The notes under the pieces are model-generated. The model was not told the origin of the DNA. It did not search any database and worked only from the letters and a program-made list of their open reading frames with translations. A program made the translations under genes and the position numbers. Below are positions 1 through 8,259 of a stretch of DNA of 39,228 nt, in pieces. This DNA is from Clostridiales bacterium (lineage in GTDB: Bacteria; Bacillota; Clostridia; Oscillospirales; UBA644): positions 1 to 39,228 of the forward strand of contig QAKR01000031.1 in NCBI GenBank assembly GCA_003343705.1. The letters run 5' to 3'. The first letter of the stretch is position 1; the number at the start of each line of letters is the position of its first letter.

Positions 1-4
1 TAAA

Positions 5-13
5 CATCCTCCC
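5..13 (-). promoter_or_regulatory. possible ribosome binding site of a divergent gene beyond the left edge
   Basis: On the minus strand the sequence reads GGGAGG followed directly by ATG. The spacing is zero, so this ATG is unlikely to be the start itself. The site may serve a start codon just outside the window on a gene transcribed leftwards. The evidence is only the strong Shine-Dalgarno match. Confidence 0.3.
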
Positions 14-55
14 TTTATATAATATTCAAAAACATAAAAAACCTACACATTTCTA

Positions 56-84
56 TTGAAAAATTATATATAATATGGTAAAAT
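56..84 (+). promoter_or_regulatory. sigma-A type promoter of the histidine kinase
   Basis: TTGAAA (56-61), a 17-base spacer and TAAAAT (79-84) lie 40 bases upstream of the kinase start. The gene therefore probably has its own promoter, and any partner response regulator is not directly upstream in this window. Confidence 0.55.
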
Positions 85-123
85 ATAAAATATACTTAAT
101 GAAATAATCGGGAAGGGATGACA

Positions 124-1503
124 ATGAGAAAATATATAGTTTTAAATTCATTAATTAGTGTGTTTTTATCCGTTTTAATCGTTTTAGGTACGTCGCTTAT
201 TCTTTTTACGAATACGCTTTCATCAGAGAAGATTGAAAGTTTAAAAATAATTAATAAAACAATAAAAATATCAAAAATTCCGCAAGATAAAGATCTTGCG
301 GAGTTTGCAAACGAAATAGCAGAAACTTCTGACAGCCTAAGGGTTACGATTATATCACCGTCAGGAGATGTTTTAGCTGACAGCGAGGATATAAATGAAG
401 CGTTTGACAATCATATTTCTCGAGAGGAGATATCCGAAGCTCTTAAATCAGGTGTGGGTTCTTCGGCAAGAGTTAGCAGGACAACCGGTGTTTATACTGT
501 TTATGCAGCTCAAAAACTTGATAACGGACTGATTTTACGGTTGGCATACCCTGTAGCATCAATATATACATTTATATTAAAAATGGTTTTTGTAATAATT
601 TTTGTTTTAATTGCAGTTCTTGCTTGCGTGTATGCTTTTTCTCATTATTTTTCTAAGCGACTTATGGACCCTTTTGACCAAATAAATAAACTGCTGGAAA
701 CAAAGACGGTTATGGAAGATAAAATAAAAAATAGACCGTTTAAAGAGGTAAAGCCGCTTTTAAAAAATATTGAATATCTTATAAATAAGCTAAATAATGA
801 TCTATCTGAAATTAAAAAAACAGAGCAAATGCGTTCGGACTTTGTAGCAAATGCGTCTCATGAACTTAAAAGCCCGTTAACTTCCATAAAAGGTTTTGCG
901 GAGCTTATGGCAAACGACCTTATAAGCGATGAAAAGCAGAAAAAAGAATATTTGGGGCGCATAGTAAGCGAAAGTGACAGGCTTTTAAATATTATTAACG
1001 ATATTTTACAGCTTTCTAAAGCGGAAAATAAAGATCCAGACCGTAGCCGGTATGAAATTATAAATCTATCAGAGTTAACAGGCGAAATTTTTAAAGCACT
1101 TGAACCTCTCGCTTCAAAAAAGAATATATCGCTTATTCTTGAAGGTAACGCATCTATTAATTGTGAGAAGAAAGAGCTGTGGGAGATTATTTATAACCTT
1201 GCGGACAACGGCATTCGTTACGGCAATGAAGGTGGTTTTGTTAAAGTTTTGTTAAAGGACGGCAATATGACTAGTATTACGGTCGAAGATAACGGTATAG
1301 GCATCCCCCAAGAGCATAAAAACCGTGTTTTTGAGCGGTTTTATCGTGTTGATAAATCTCGCAGCCATAAAAGCGGCGGTACAGGACTGGGCCTTTCTAT
1401 TGTGCGTAACTTAGCAGTTAAATACGGAGGCACCGCCACCCTTGAAAGCGAAGAGGGAAAGGGTACGAAAATAACCTGCTATTTAAAAAATGTGGGAAAA
1501 TAA
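124..1503 (+). CDS. membrane sensor histidine kinase (PhoR/WalK-like)
   Basis: This is the sensor of a two-component system; it autophosphorylates on His and passes the phosphate to a response regulator that is not in the window. The order is transmembrane helix (about 7-30), an extracytoplasmic sensor region of about 115 residues, a second transmembrane helix (about 150-172), a linker, a HisKA domain with SHELKSPLT (phospho-His near residue 246) and a HATPase domain. The HATPase domain shows an N box (NLADNGIRYGNEG), a G1 box (DNGIGIP), an F box (ERFYRVDKSRS) and a G2 box (GGTGLGLSIV). An ATG at 118 is also in frame, but GGAAGGG ends at 117, so the ATG at 124 has the proper six-base spacing. 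The family resembles PhoR-type kinases that sense phosphate or envelope state; the signal cannot be told from sequence. Confidence 0.93.
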   Translation: MRKYIVLNSLISVFLSVLIVLGTSLILFTNTLSSEKIESLKIINKTIKISKIPQDKDLAEFANEIAETSDSLRVTIISPSGDVLADSEDINEAFDNHISREEISEALKSGVGSSARVSRTTGVYTVYAAQKLDNGLILRLAYPVASIYTFILKMVFVIIFVLIAVLACVYAFSHYFSKRLMDPFDQINKLLETKTVMEDKIKNRPFKEVKPLLKNIEYLINKLNNDLSEIKKTEQMRSDFVANASHELKSPLTSIKGFAELMANDLISDEKQKKEYLGRIVSESDRLLNIINDILQLSKAENKDPDRSRYEIINLSELTGEIFKALEPLASKKNISLILEGNASINCEKKELWEIIYNLADNGIRYGNEGGFVKVLLKDGNMTSITVEDNGIGIPQEHKNRVFERFYRVDKSRSHKSGGTGLGLSIVRNLAVKYGGTATLESEEGKGTKITCYLKNVGK

Positions 1504-1574
1504 CAGATGGTAAGAGACTATAAGTTAAAACAGACTACTCTTATGTAGTACAACAAAATTCTCCAGCCTTACAC

Positions 1575-1658
1575 AACACCCCCGAATCCTGCCTCGTACA
1601 GCGAGGCAAACCGCAAAGCGGTTCTGACCCACGCAGTGGGTTGGGATTCGGGGGTGTT
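1575..1658. repeat. cloverleaf-forming palindromic element
   Basis: A perfect 15-base inverted repeat (1575-1589 with 1644-1658, core ACACCCCCGAATCC) encloses three consecutive hairpins. These are TGCCTCG/CGAGGCA (1590-1608, loop TACAG), AACCGC/GCGGTT (1609-1623, loop AAA) and ACCCAC/GTGGGT (1627-1641, loop GCA). The inner hairpins almost abut one another and fill nearly all the interior. A further hairpin, GCGTCCGTG with CACGGATGC, follows at 1662-1695. The local GC content is far above that of the surroundings. It could be a mobile palindromic repeat, an extragenic palindrome or a structured RNA; I do not recognise a named family. Confidence 0.7.
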
Positions 1659-2007
1659 TCAGCGTCCGTGGAGAGAAACCCTCGAACACGGATGCGGTCT
1701 TGATGTAGTAATTCAAAAAATGGTTAACTGCTAAGAAATCTTGTTTAAGAAATGAAAAGAGTGGCAGTCTTGCTACCTCTTTAGCAAAGTGTGTTTTGAT
1801 AATATTAATCGCTGATGAATATCATTAAATGTCGCATGCGTATAAAATCGCTGTAAGGCGGAAAAGACTGAAATGTTTAATAAGTAAAAATGCGGAGTAG
1901 GAAGTTTAAATCGAGTGGCGAAAACTTTGAGTATATTGGGTGCTACAACAAATTTATGTATTTATTATATTTTGGTATTTTATCGTAAAACTTAATTTTA
2001 CAAATTT

Positions 2008-2167
2008 GGTAGCTATTGTATTAGCGATTTTTATTGGTTAGGTAACTACCATTGGATTTTTTACTTATAGGTCCTACTGTATAGACGATTTTTACCGTTT
2101 AGGTAGCTGATGTGCAGAATATTTTTATTGGTTACGTAGTTATTATTTGTATAAAATATTTATTTTT
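2008..2167. repeat. degenerate 33-bp tandem repeat, about five units
   Basis: Units begin at 2008, 2041, 2070, 2102 and 2135 with lengths 33, 29, 32, 33 and about 33. The common pattern is GGTAGCTAyTGTATaGaC followed by GATTTTTAyyGgTTA; the second and fifth units are the most diverged. One frame of the first unit reads GSYCISDFYWL, but stops interrupt the array in each frame I followed, so it does not look coding now. Confidence 0.6.
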
Positions 2168-2302
2168 GTTTGTTATTTTACAGTTTTAACTTTTATGTAA
2201 TTTACTATTATTGCGCCTGCGGCAAATAACCCTAAGTATCGCATGTGTATATATCCCCGCCAGCGGCGTTTGATTAATTTGAAAGTTTTTTTAAGGTCTT
2301 AT

Positions 2303-2381
2303 AAAACAAAAAAAATCCAGCCACACACAGTGGGGCAAACCTGATTTTCGGGTTTACCTCGCTATACAAGGTTGGATTTTT
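2303..2381 (-). terminator. terminator of the minus-strand proBA operon
   Basis: AAAAATCCAGCC (2311-2322) pairs with GGTTGGATTTTT (2370-2381). Inside, AGTGGGG pairs with CCTCGCT through wobbles, and AAACCTG pairs with CGGGTTT, giving one long hairpin. Read on the minus strand, the stem is followed by TTTTTTTTGTTTT, as expected for a Rho-independent terminator of the operon whose last gene stops at 2426. Confidence 0.65.
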
Positions 2382-2425
2382 ATGTGTTTAAAGTTCTTAG
2401 GTAGTTTGTTCTGCGGAGTAGCTTA

Positions 2426-3025
2426 TTATTCAGCTGTTTCTTCGTCCAAGTATGAAGCTAAAAGATCGGCAATATAAAAAAGTAAAGTCTGCGGGTTTTG
2501 CTCGTTTACCTGTTTTAAAAGATTACGATATTCATAATCTTCACCTCCATAAGGTCCCATATGGTAGAAAATCGTTAATTCTTCAAGAAACTTCAATGAA
2601 ATGTAACTCCGGATCATCCTTATTGACCGTGAAGAGTGAGGAAGGGGAACTGATGCGTTTTTCATACTTGTCCAGACTTCGTATGTCTGCCACTTACCGT
2701 CAACTTTTCGATTCCGCTCTTCTCTTACATAAAAATTACATTTACATAAGTCGTGTAGTAAGGCAGAGATAATAATACTGTCTTCTTCCATTTCTACGCC
2801 TTTGGCGTTAAGCATTATTTTAAAGTTTTCATATACGTTAAGGCTGTGCTCTAAAAGCCCTCCGGCAAAATTATTATGATACCTTGTGGATGCCGGGGCT
2901 GTAAAAAAATCTGTACGTGTTTCCAGATATTCAACAAGCTCTTCAACGCCTTTGCGTTCTGTAGATAGCAGAAGATCGATGTATTTACTCTTTAATGCAT
3001 CTAACCTTTCTTGTGGTATATTCAT
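2426..3025 (-). CDS. HD-domain phosphohydrolase
   Basis: This 199-residue protein has the HD metal-binding pattern: an upstream His in LLEHSLNVY (about 57-65), the HD doublet in ALLHDLCKCNFY (about 88-99), a later His in PLPHSSRS, and an Asp in FYIADLLASYLDE near the C-terminus. HD proteins use divalent metals to cleave phosphoester bonds, often in nucleotides or RNA. The layout resembles the HD domain of YhaM-type hydrolases without the OB-fold nuclease part. It is the last gene of a minus-strand operon and starts four bases after the proA stop. The substrate cannot be named. Confidence 0.8.
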   Translation of the reverse strand: MNIPQERLDALKSKYIDLLLSTERKGVEELVEYLETRTDFFTAPASTRYHNNFAGGLLEHSLNVYENFKIMLNAKGVEMEEDSIIISALLHDLCKCNFYVREERNRKVDGKWQTYEVWTSMKNASVPLPHSSRSIRMIRSYISLKFLEELTIFYHMGPYGGEDYEYRNLLKQVNEQNPQTLLFYIADLLASYLDEETAE

Positions 3026-3029
3026 TTAT

Positions 3030-4274
3030 TTACCCCCTGATTTGACCGTTTCCGTCTATTGTGTATTTTATTGTGGTAAGCTCATTAAGCCCCATAGGGC
3101 CACGGGCATGCATTTTTTGTGTTGATATGCCGATTTCTGCCCCGAGCCCGAAAACAAATCCATCGGTAAAACGAGTGGAGGCGTTGACATAAACAGCAGC
3201 TGAGTCTATTTTTTTCTTAAATAATTCAGCGTTCTGATAGTTGTTTGTGATAATGGCTTCGCTGTGGTGTGTGCTGTGTTTGTTTATATGGTTTATTGCC
3301 TCGTTAAGATCTGAAACCACTTTGACGGAAATTATATAATCGAGAAATTCTGTGTAGAAATCTTCTTCCGACGCAGGTGAACAGTTGATTATAGACTGTG
3401 TTTTTTCACAGCCTCTTATCTCTACGTTTTTCTCGTCTAAGCGTTTTTTTACAAGAGGTAAAAACTCTACTGCAATATTTTCATGCACAAGAAGGCTTTC
3501 AGCTGCATTGCAAACAGACGGCCGTTGTGTTTTTGCATTAAAAACAATATTAGCTGCCATTTCAAGGTCACAGTCGTCGTCAGCATATATATGACAGTTT
3601 CCTGTGCCTGTTTCTATAACGGGAACTTTTGCATTTTCTACAACGGATCGTATAAGACCTGCGCCGCCACGGGGGATTAACACATCAACATAATCCGAAA
3701 GGCGCATGAGTTCAGTTGCTGTTTCACGGGATGTGTCTTCTATGAGCTGAATTGCGTTTTCGTTTATACCCACGCTTTTAAGTGCGTCAGTCATTATTTT
3801 TGTAAGAGCTATATTTGAAAAAACAGCTTCTTTACCTCCTCTTAAAATAGCTGCGTTTCCTGATTTTAAAGTAAGAGCAGCTGCATCTACAGTAACATTG
3901 GGGCGCGCTTCGTAAATGATTGCTATAACGCCCAGCGGTACACGGATTTTATTAATTTTAAGCCCGTCAGTGTTTATAGTTCCGTGCAAACATTCACCGA
4001 TAGGGTCGGGGAGTGCTGCAACTTGTAAAACGCCTTGGGCTATACCGTTAATGCGCTCTTCTGTAAGGCGCAAACGGTCTATCATTGTTTTTTTTATCCC
4101 GTTTTCTTCGGCTTTTTCAATGTCTTTTGAATTAGCGTTAAGAATGAAAGAGATATTTTTGCAGAGATTCTCAGCGATTGCAAATAAAGCCTCGTTTTTC
4201 TTACTTTGCGAAAGATTTGCAAGCTCATATGATGCGGTTTTTGCCGCCGCCCCTATTTCAGTAAGCGTTTTCAT
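3030..4274 (-). CDS. proA: glutamate-5-semialdehyde dehydrogenase (gamma-glutamyl phosphate reductase)
   Basis: The enzyme reduces gamma-glutamyl phosphate with NADPH to glutamate-5-semialdehyde, the second step of proline synthesis. The protein (414 residues from the chosen start) shows the ALDH-superfamily ProA features: GVIAIIYEARPNVT, LKSGNAAILRGGKEA, the LIPRGGAGL segment, VPVIETGTGNCH, the catalytic Cys in RPSVCNAAESLL, and the C-terminal GLGAEIGISTQKMHARGPMGL. An in-frame start exists upstream at 4295, but the ATG at 4274 has a GGAGAT site six bases ahead and overlaps the proB stop as ATGA. That arrangement indicates translational coupling with proB. Confidence 0.97.
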   Translation of the reverse strand: MKTLTEIGAAAKTASYELANLSQSKKNEALFAIAENLCKNISFILNANSKDIEKAEENGIKKTMIDRLRLTEERINGIAQGVLQVAALPDPIGECLHGTINTDGLKINKIRVPLGVIAIIYEARPNVTVDAAALTLKSGNAAILRGGKEAVFSNIALTKIMTDALKSVGINENAIQLIEDTSRETATELMRLSDYVDVLIPRGGAGLIRSVVENAKVPVIETGTGNCHIYADDDCDLEMAANIVFNAKTQRPSVCNAAESLLVHENIAVEFLPLVKKRLDEKNVEIRGCEKTQSIINCSPASEEDFYTEFLDYIISVKVVSDLNEAINHINKHSTHHSEAIITNNYQNAELFKKKIDSAAVYVNASTRFTDGFVFGLGAEIGISTQKMHARGPMGLNELTTIKYTIDGNGQIRG

Positions 4275-5047
4275 TTTTTTATCTCCTTTGCACAAAACAG
4301 TGTCCCTACCTGTTTCTTCTCTAAGATGTCATATAAAATTTCTGGGTTTTTGCCGTGAGCTATATACATCGGAATTCCTTTTTGAGTTGCAATCTCCGCT
4401 GCGTGAATTTTTGTTATCATGCCGCCGGTTCCGACGTTTGTAGAAGTGTCTCCGGCAAGGGCACGGATTTCATCTGTTATTTCCTTAACCACATATATTG
4501 GTTTTGCATTCGGGTTTTTACGGGGGTCGCTGTCGCAAAGATTATGTATATCACTTAATATTATAAGCAAATCTGCCTTTACACATGTGGAAACGATTGC
4601 CGACAGAGTGTCGTTGTCGCCTATTTTGATTTCTTCAACCTCAACGCTGTCGTTTTCATTAACAATAGGCACACATCCGTATGCTAATAGTGCGTTAAAT
4701 GTGTTTATTACGTTTTCTCTTCTATCACCGTCTTCGGTTACGTCTTTTGTAAGAAGAATCTGGCCGACGTTATAACCGTAATCGGAAAACATTTTATCGT
4801 ATATTGCCATTAGCTCGCTTTGCCCTACAGATGCAACAGCCTGTTTTTTCGGTGTTGACGACGGTTTTCGTTCAAGCCCTAATTTTGTTATACCTACAGC
4901 CATTGCGCCGGAAGACACAAGAATTATTTCATGTCCTTTGTTCTTCAGGTCTGACATGACCCTTACAAGCCGTTCAACCGTGCGAAGGTTTAGTTTGCCT
5001 GTGGAATGTGTTAGTGTAGAGGAACCCACTTTTATTACAATCCTCAT
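4271..5047 (-). CDS. proB: glutamate 5-kinase, short form without PUA domain
   Basis: ProB phosphorylates glutamate with ATP, the first and normally feedback-controlled step of proline synthesis. The 258 residues cover only the amino-acid-kinase fold: IVIKVGSSTL at the N-terminus, VSSGAMAVG, NENDSV, FGDND-type GDNDTLSA, and the TNVGTGGMITK signature. The C-terminal PUA domain found in the roughly 370-residue enterobacterial enzyme is absent; short forms are known in several groups. The stop overlaps the proA start by four bases. It follows the deacetylase gene by ten bases. Confidence 0.96.
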   Translation of the reverse strand: MRIVIKVGSSTLTHSTGKLNLRTVERLVRVMSDLKNKGHEIILVSSGAMAVGITKLGLERKPSSTPKKQAVASVGQSELMAIYDKMFSDYGYNVGQILLTKDVTEDGDRRENVINTFNALLAYGCVPIVNENDSVEVEEIKIGDNDTLSAIVSTCVKADLLIILSDIHNLCDSDPRKNPNAKPIYVVKEITDEIRALAGDTSTNVGTGGMITKIHAAEIATQKGIPMYIAHGKNPEILYDILEKKQVGTLFCAKEIKK

Positions 5048-5057
5048 TAAAAAACCC

Positions 5058-5963
5058 CTATCTTGTTTTTTGTATGTATGTATAGCCGCCGGGCTTCATT
5101 GGCTCAAATTGAAAACCTGAGTCTTTTAGTGTAGTTATAACACCCGGAAGAGCTGCAACGGATTTATCTTTGTTATGCATTAGTACAATAGCTGTTTTGT
5201 ATGTAGAGTTAAGTCGTCTTTGAGCATCTTTTTTAACATTAGCCGAAATGCTTTCCGAGGTAGTTTTCGGGCTCCAGTCGTTAGTGTCTATATTCCAGTC
5301 TGCAACATGAATGCCCCGTTTTTCAAGCTCTTCCATTATTTCGGAGAAAACTTCTTCAGAGCCACCGTACTTTTTACAAAACATTTTTGCAGAAGCCGTA
5401 CCGCTGGGAAGGCGTATAAGGTTTATTTTTGCTCCGCTTTTAGTTTCAAGTATTTTTAAAGCCGTGTCCAGATCATCGAAAAAAGCTTTTTTACTGGAAT
5501 ATATTAGTTCGTAGTCGTGGCTGTATGAATGAACGGCAAGTATATGACCTTCGTTTACAATACGTTTTAAAACATCATCGTACATTGTTGTTCCGTCCAG
5601 TTGGCGGGCATTACAATAAAAAGTGGCTTTAATATTATTTTGATTAAGTATATCTAGAATTGCCGCTGTGCTTTGGGAAGGACCGTCATCAAAAGTAAGA
5701 AACGCTGTTGGATATTTTTTATAATAAAGAGTTGCTTTTACTGTTTCGTATTCAGCTTTGACTTTATTTAAAGACTCCTGGGTGGTTGTGATTTCCGTTT
5801 TAATTTGTTCAACTTCCGCCGACAGGGTTTTTGATCTCTCATTTATTATTGTTATGTTGTCATTAACTTCTTTTATAGCTTTGTCAGTGTTAATTATAAA
5901 AACGCCTAAAACTATGCATGAAATTATCATTACCGATGTTACGGCAAGATATATAAACTTCAT
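5058..5963 (-). CDS. membrane-anchored polysaccharide deacetylase (NodB domain)
   Basis: An N-terminal membrane anchor (about residues 4-25) is followed by a coiled coil (about 30-80) and a NodB homology domain. The domain shows motif 1 FLTFDDGPS (catalytic Asp and metal Asp), motif 2 HSYSHDY (metal His residues), motif 3 IRLPSGTASA and motif 5 IVLMHN. Such enzymes remove N-acetyl groups from peptidoglycan or other wall glycans outside the cell. It is the second gene of the minus-strand operon and begins one base after the stop of a small bitopic protein, which may help place it in the membrane. The exact substrate is unknown. Confidence 0.9.
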   Translation of the reverse strand: MKFIYLAVTSVMIISCIVLGVFIINTDKAIKEVNDNITIINERSKTLSAEVEQIKTEITTTQESLNKVKAEYETVKATLYYKKYPTAFLTFDDGPSQSTAAILDILNQNNIKATFYCNARQLDGTTMYDDVLKRIVNEGHILAVHSYSHDYELIYSSKKAFFDDLDTALKILETKSGAKINLIRLPSGTASAKMFCKKYGGSEEVFSEIMEELEKRGIHVADWNIDTNDWSPKTTSESISANVKKDAQRRLNSTYKTAIVLMHNKDKSVAALPGVITTLKDSGFQFEPMKPGGYTYIQKTR

Positions 5964-5964
5964 T

Positions 5965-6303
5965 TTAACCTCTCATATCTTCAATTTGTTTTTGCAGATT
6001 CTCTATTTCTGATTTTAATTTTTCTAAATCCAATGATGTAGACGCCTTTTCTTCTACAAGTTGGTTATACGGATTGTTGACATTAATAAATTGATTTTCA
6101 AGCTTTGAATGCTCAATTTTTTTAGTTACCAAAATCACCGTGAAGATTATAACGGCAGATATAGAAATAATAGTTATTACTGCCATTATCAAAGTTCCCG
6201 GAGTGTGTTTTTTCTTCCTAACCGGGGACTTTGCAGCTGTTACGGGGTGAAATGCTTTTGTTTGAGTTAACAAAAGATCGTCCCATTCTTCGTCGTTTTT
6301 CAT
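5965..6303 (-). CDS. small bitopic membrane protein with C-terminal coiled coil
   Basis: The 112 residues consist of a charged cytoplasmic N-terminus (about 1-35, ending in VRKKKHT), one transmembrane helix (about 37-62) and an outer coiled coil (about 65-112). The topology recalls FtsL/DivIC-type division proteins, but no signature allows that name. It is first in the operon, preceded by an AAAGGAG site and a good promoter, and lies one base from the membrane-anchored deacetylase, which has the same helix plus coiled-coil layout. A joint role at the cell surface is an inference. Confidence 0.75.
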   Translation of the reverse strand: MKNDEEWDDLLLTQTKAFHPVTAAKSPVRKKKHTPGTLIMAVITIISISAVIIFTVILVTKKIEHSKLENQFINVNNPYNQLVEEKASTSLDLEKLKSEIENLQKQIEDMRG

Positions 6304-6334
6304 TGCAAAATCTCCTTTCTAATAATATATTTAC

Positions 6335-6363
6335 ATTATAACATATATACCCCATTATTTCAA
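6335..6363 (-). promoter_or_regulatory. promoter of the minus-strand operon 6303-2426
   Basis: On the minus strand, TTGAAA (6363-6358), a 17-base spacer and TATAAT (6340-6335) lie about 30 bases ahead of the start at 6303. No internal terminator is seen down to 2426, so five genes are likely co-transcribed. Confidence 0.65.
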
Positions 6364-6409
6364 GGTTTAATAATAAATTTATTGTAACAAAAAAAAGTAA
6401 AAATAAATA

Positions 6410-6438
6410 TTGACAAATTGATAAAACTAATATATAAT
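6410..6438 (+). promoter_or_regulatory. promoter of rny
   Basis: TTGACA (6410-6415), a 17-base spacer and TATAAT (6433-6438) form a full-consensus sigma-A promoter, divergent from the promoter at 6335-6363. Confidence 0.75.
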
Positions 6439-6502
6439 TATAAGAGAGTTTGTTTTTGAATTTACCCTATATAATATTAATAAAACACAGGAGGTGCTGT
6501 AT

Positions 6503-8044
6503 TTGGAATACATAATTCCAGTAATTGTAGGTGTTGTTATGTTGGCTGTCGGTCTTGCCGTCGGCATTATATACCGTAAGCGTATTTCAGAAGCTACTAT
6601 CGGCTCTGCCGAACAAAAAGCTAAAGAGATTGTAAACGATGCTATAAAGGTCGCCGAGACAAAGCAAAAAGAAGCTTTGCTTGAAGCCAAAGAAGACATA
6701 CATCGCAGCCGTTCGGAGGCTGAAAAAGAAATCCGAGACAGACGTAATGAGGTTCAGCGTCTTGAAAAAAGAATAATTCAAAAAGAAGAAATCCTTGATA
6801 AACGTGCAGAGCAGTATGAGAAAAAAGAAAATGTTCTTTCTGATAAAATCAAGGGTGTTGAGCAACTTCAAGCAGAAATTGAAGAAGTTAAAAAGGGCGA
6901 GAGAGCTGTCCTTGAACGCATAAGCGGCATGACGGCAGACCAGGCAAGAGCTTATTTACTGTCTACCTTAGAAAACGAACTCAATCATGAACAGGCAGTA
7001 ATGATTAAAGAATTTGAGTCTCGCGCAAAAGAAGAAGCTGATCAGAAAGCTAAAGAGATTGTTTCACTTGCTATTCAACGTTGTGCTTCGGATCATGTTT
7101 CTGAGGTTACTGTTTCCGCTGTTCCGTTGCCTAACGATGAAATGAAAGGGCGAATAATCGGCCGTGAGGGCAGAAATATACGCGCACTCGAACAACTTAC
7201 AGGAGTTGATTTAATTATCGACGATACACCTGAAGCAATAACACTTTCGAGTTTCGATGTTGTACGCCGTGAAGTTGCAAGAATTGCACTTGAAAAACTT
7301 ATACAGGACGGGCGTATCCATCCTACACGTATAGGCGATATGGTTGAAAAAGCTCGTAAAGAAGTTGATCAAACAATTAAAAAAGAGGGCGAAAATGCTG
7401 TGTTTACCGTTGGTGTTCACGGTATTCACCCAGAGCTTGTAAAGCTTTTAGGCCGCCTACGTTACAGAACATCATTTGGACAAAATGTTCTTAAACATTC
7501 CATTGAGGTTGCACAAATCTCCGCATTGATTGCCGGCGAACTCGGTGTTGATATAACAACGGCAAAACGTGCAGGCTTATTACACGATATAGGTAAAGCC
7601 CTTGACCAAGAAAAAGAGGGTTCACATGTTTCTATAGGTGTAGAAGAGGCAAAACGTTATAAGGAAAACCCAGCAATTGTACATGCTATTGAAGCTCACC
7701 ACGGTGACGTGGAAGCAAAATCAATCCTTGCTGCAATTATTCAGGCTGCAGATGCAATAAGCGCTGCAAGACCGGGTGCACGCCGTGAGGATATTGAAAA
7801 TTACATTAAGCGACTCGAAAGACTTGAAAGCCTTGCTAATGAATTTGAAGGCGTTGAAAAAACTTATGCTATCCAAGCAGGACGTGAAATACGTGTTATG
7901 GTTAGGCCGGAAGATGTTTCAGACGACTCTATGATTATTTTAGCACGTGATATAGCGAATAAAATTGAGCAAGAGCTGGAATACCCAGGTCAGATTAAAG
8001 TTAATGTAATCAGAGAGAATCGGGCTGTCGAATACGCAAAATAA
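6503..8044 (+). CDS. rny: ribonuclease Y
   Basis: RNase Y is a membrane-bound endoribonuclease that starts bulk mRNA decay in Firmicutes. The order is an N-terminal membrane helix (IIPVIVGVVMLAVGLAVG), a long charged coiled coil (about 30-190), a KH RNA-binding domain (GRIIGREGRNIRALE), and an HD domain with LLHDIGKALD and IEAHHGDVE. About 514 residues matches the usual length near 520. GTG at 6494 is in frame but lies inside the GGAGGTG site; the TTG at 6503, six bases after that site, is the better start. It appears to be transcribed alone, with a promoter at 6410 and a terminator at 8102. Confidence 0.97.
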   Translation: MEYIIPVIVGVVMLAVGLAVGIIYRKRISEATIGSAEQKAKEIVNDAIKVAETKQKEALLEAKEDIHRSRSEAEKEIRDRRNEVQRLEKRIIQKEEILDKRAEQYEKKENVLSDKIKGVEQLQAEIEEVKKGERAVLERISGMTADQARAYLLSTLENELNHEQAVMIKEFESRAKEEADQKAKEIVSLAIQRCASDHVSEVTVSAVPLPNDEMKGRIIGREGRNIRALEQLTGVDLIIDDTPEAITLSSFDVVRREVARIALEKLIQDGRIHPTRIGDMVEKARKEVDQTIKKEGENAVFTVGVHGIHPELVKLLGRLRYRTSFGQNVLKHSIEVAQISALIAGELGVDITTAKRAGLLHDIGKALDQEKEGSHVSIGVEEAKRYKENPAIVHAIEAHHGDVEAKSILAAIIQAADAISAARPGARREDIENYIKRLERLESLANEFEGVEKTYAIQAGREIRVMVRPEDVSDDSMIILARDIANKIEQELEYPGQIKVNVIRENRAVEYAK

Positions 8045-8101
8045 ATTTTACTTGCAAATATTTTAAAATTTATGCGCACGGTATTATGCCATGCGGCATT
8101 T

Positions 8102-8137
8102 TATAAGGTGTCGTTTTATACGGCACCTTATATTTTT
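8102..8137 (+). terminator. rny terminator
   Basis: TATAAGGTGTCG and CGGCACCTTATA form a 12-base stem with one wobble and loop TTTTATA, followed by TTTTT. Confidence 0.75.
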
Positions 8138-8160
8138 CCGAAATATTTCAAAAACATATC

Positions 8161-8189
8161 TTGATATATCCATTCTTTTATGATACAAT
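8161..8189 (+). promoter_or_regulatory. promoter of the LCP gene
   Basis: TTGATA (8161-8166), a 17-base spacer and TACAAT (8184-8189). Because the promoter covers the most upstream in-frame start codon (8161), translation must begin further downstream. Confidence 0.65.
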
Positions 8190-8259
8190 GAAAAGCAGGC
8201 AGTATTTTAATATATATTGTCGTATTTATAGATATTTTTTGGTGAAAGAAGGAAGTTTA

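Larger units (their letters stand above)
1504..2425. other. gene-free region rich in palindromes and repeats
   Basis: About 920 bases carry no convincing gene. They hold a cloverleaf-type palindrome (1575-1658) with a flanking hairpin (1662-1695), an imperfect hairpin near 1754-1780, a degenerate 33-bp tandem repeat (2008-2167), and a long hairpin that ends the minus-strand operon (2311-2381). A short motif TCGCATG(C/T)GTATA occurs at about 1832 and again at about 2239, so parts of the region may be related to each other. Confidence 0.6.

Noticed and set aside
1575..1658. tRNA gene or tRNA-like fold because of the cloverleaf shape
   Set aside because: The outer stem is 15 bp, the loops are 3-5 bases, and there is no anticodon loop, D-loop or T-loop consensus.
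1525..1716. 63-codon minus-strand ORF through the cloverleaf element
   Set aside because: It only reads through palindromic DNA; the translation is an artefact of the repeats and no proper start signal is seen.
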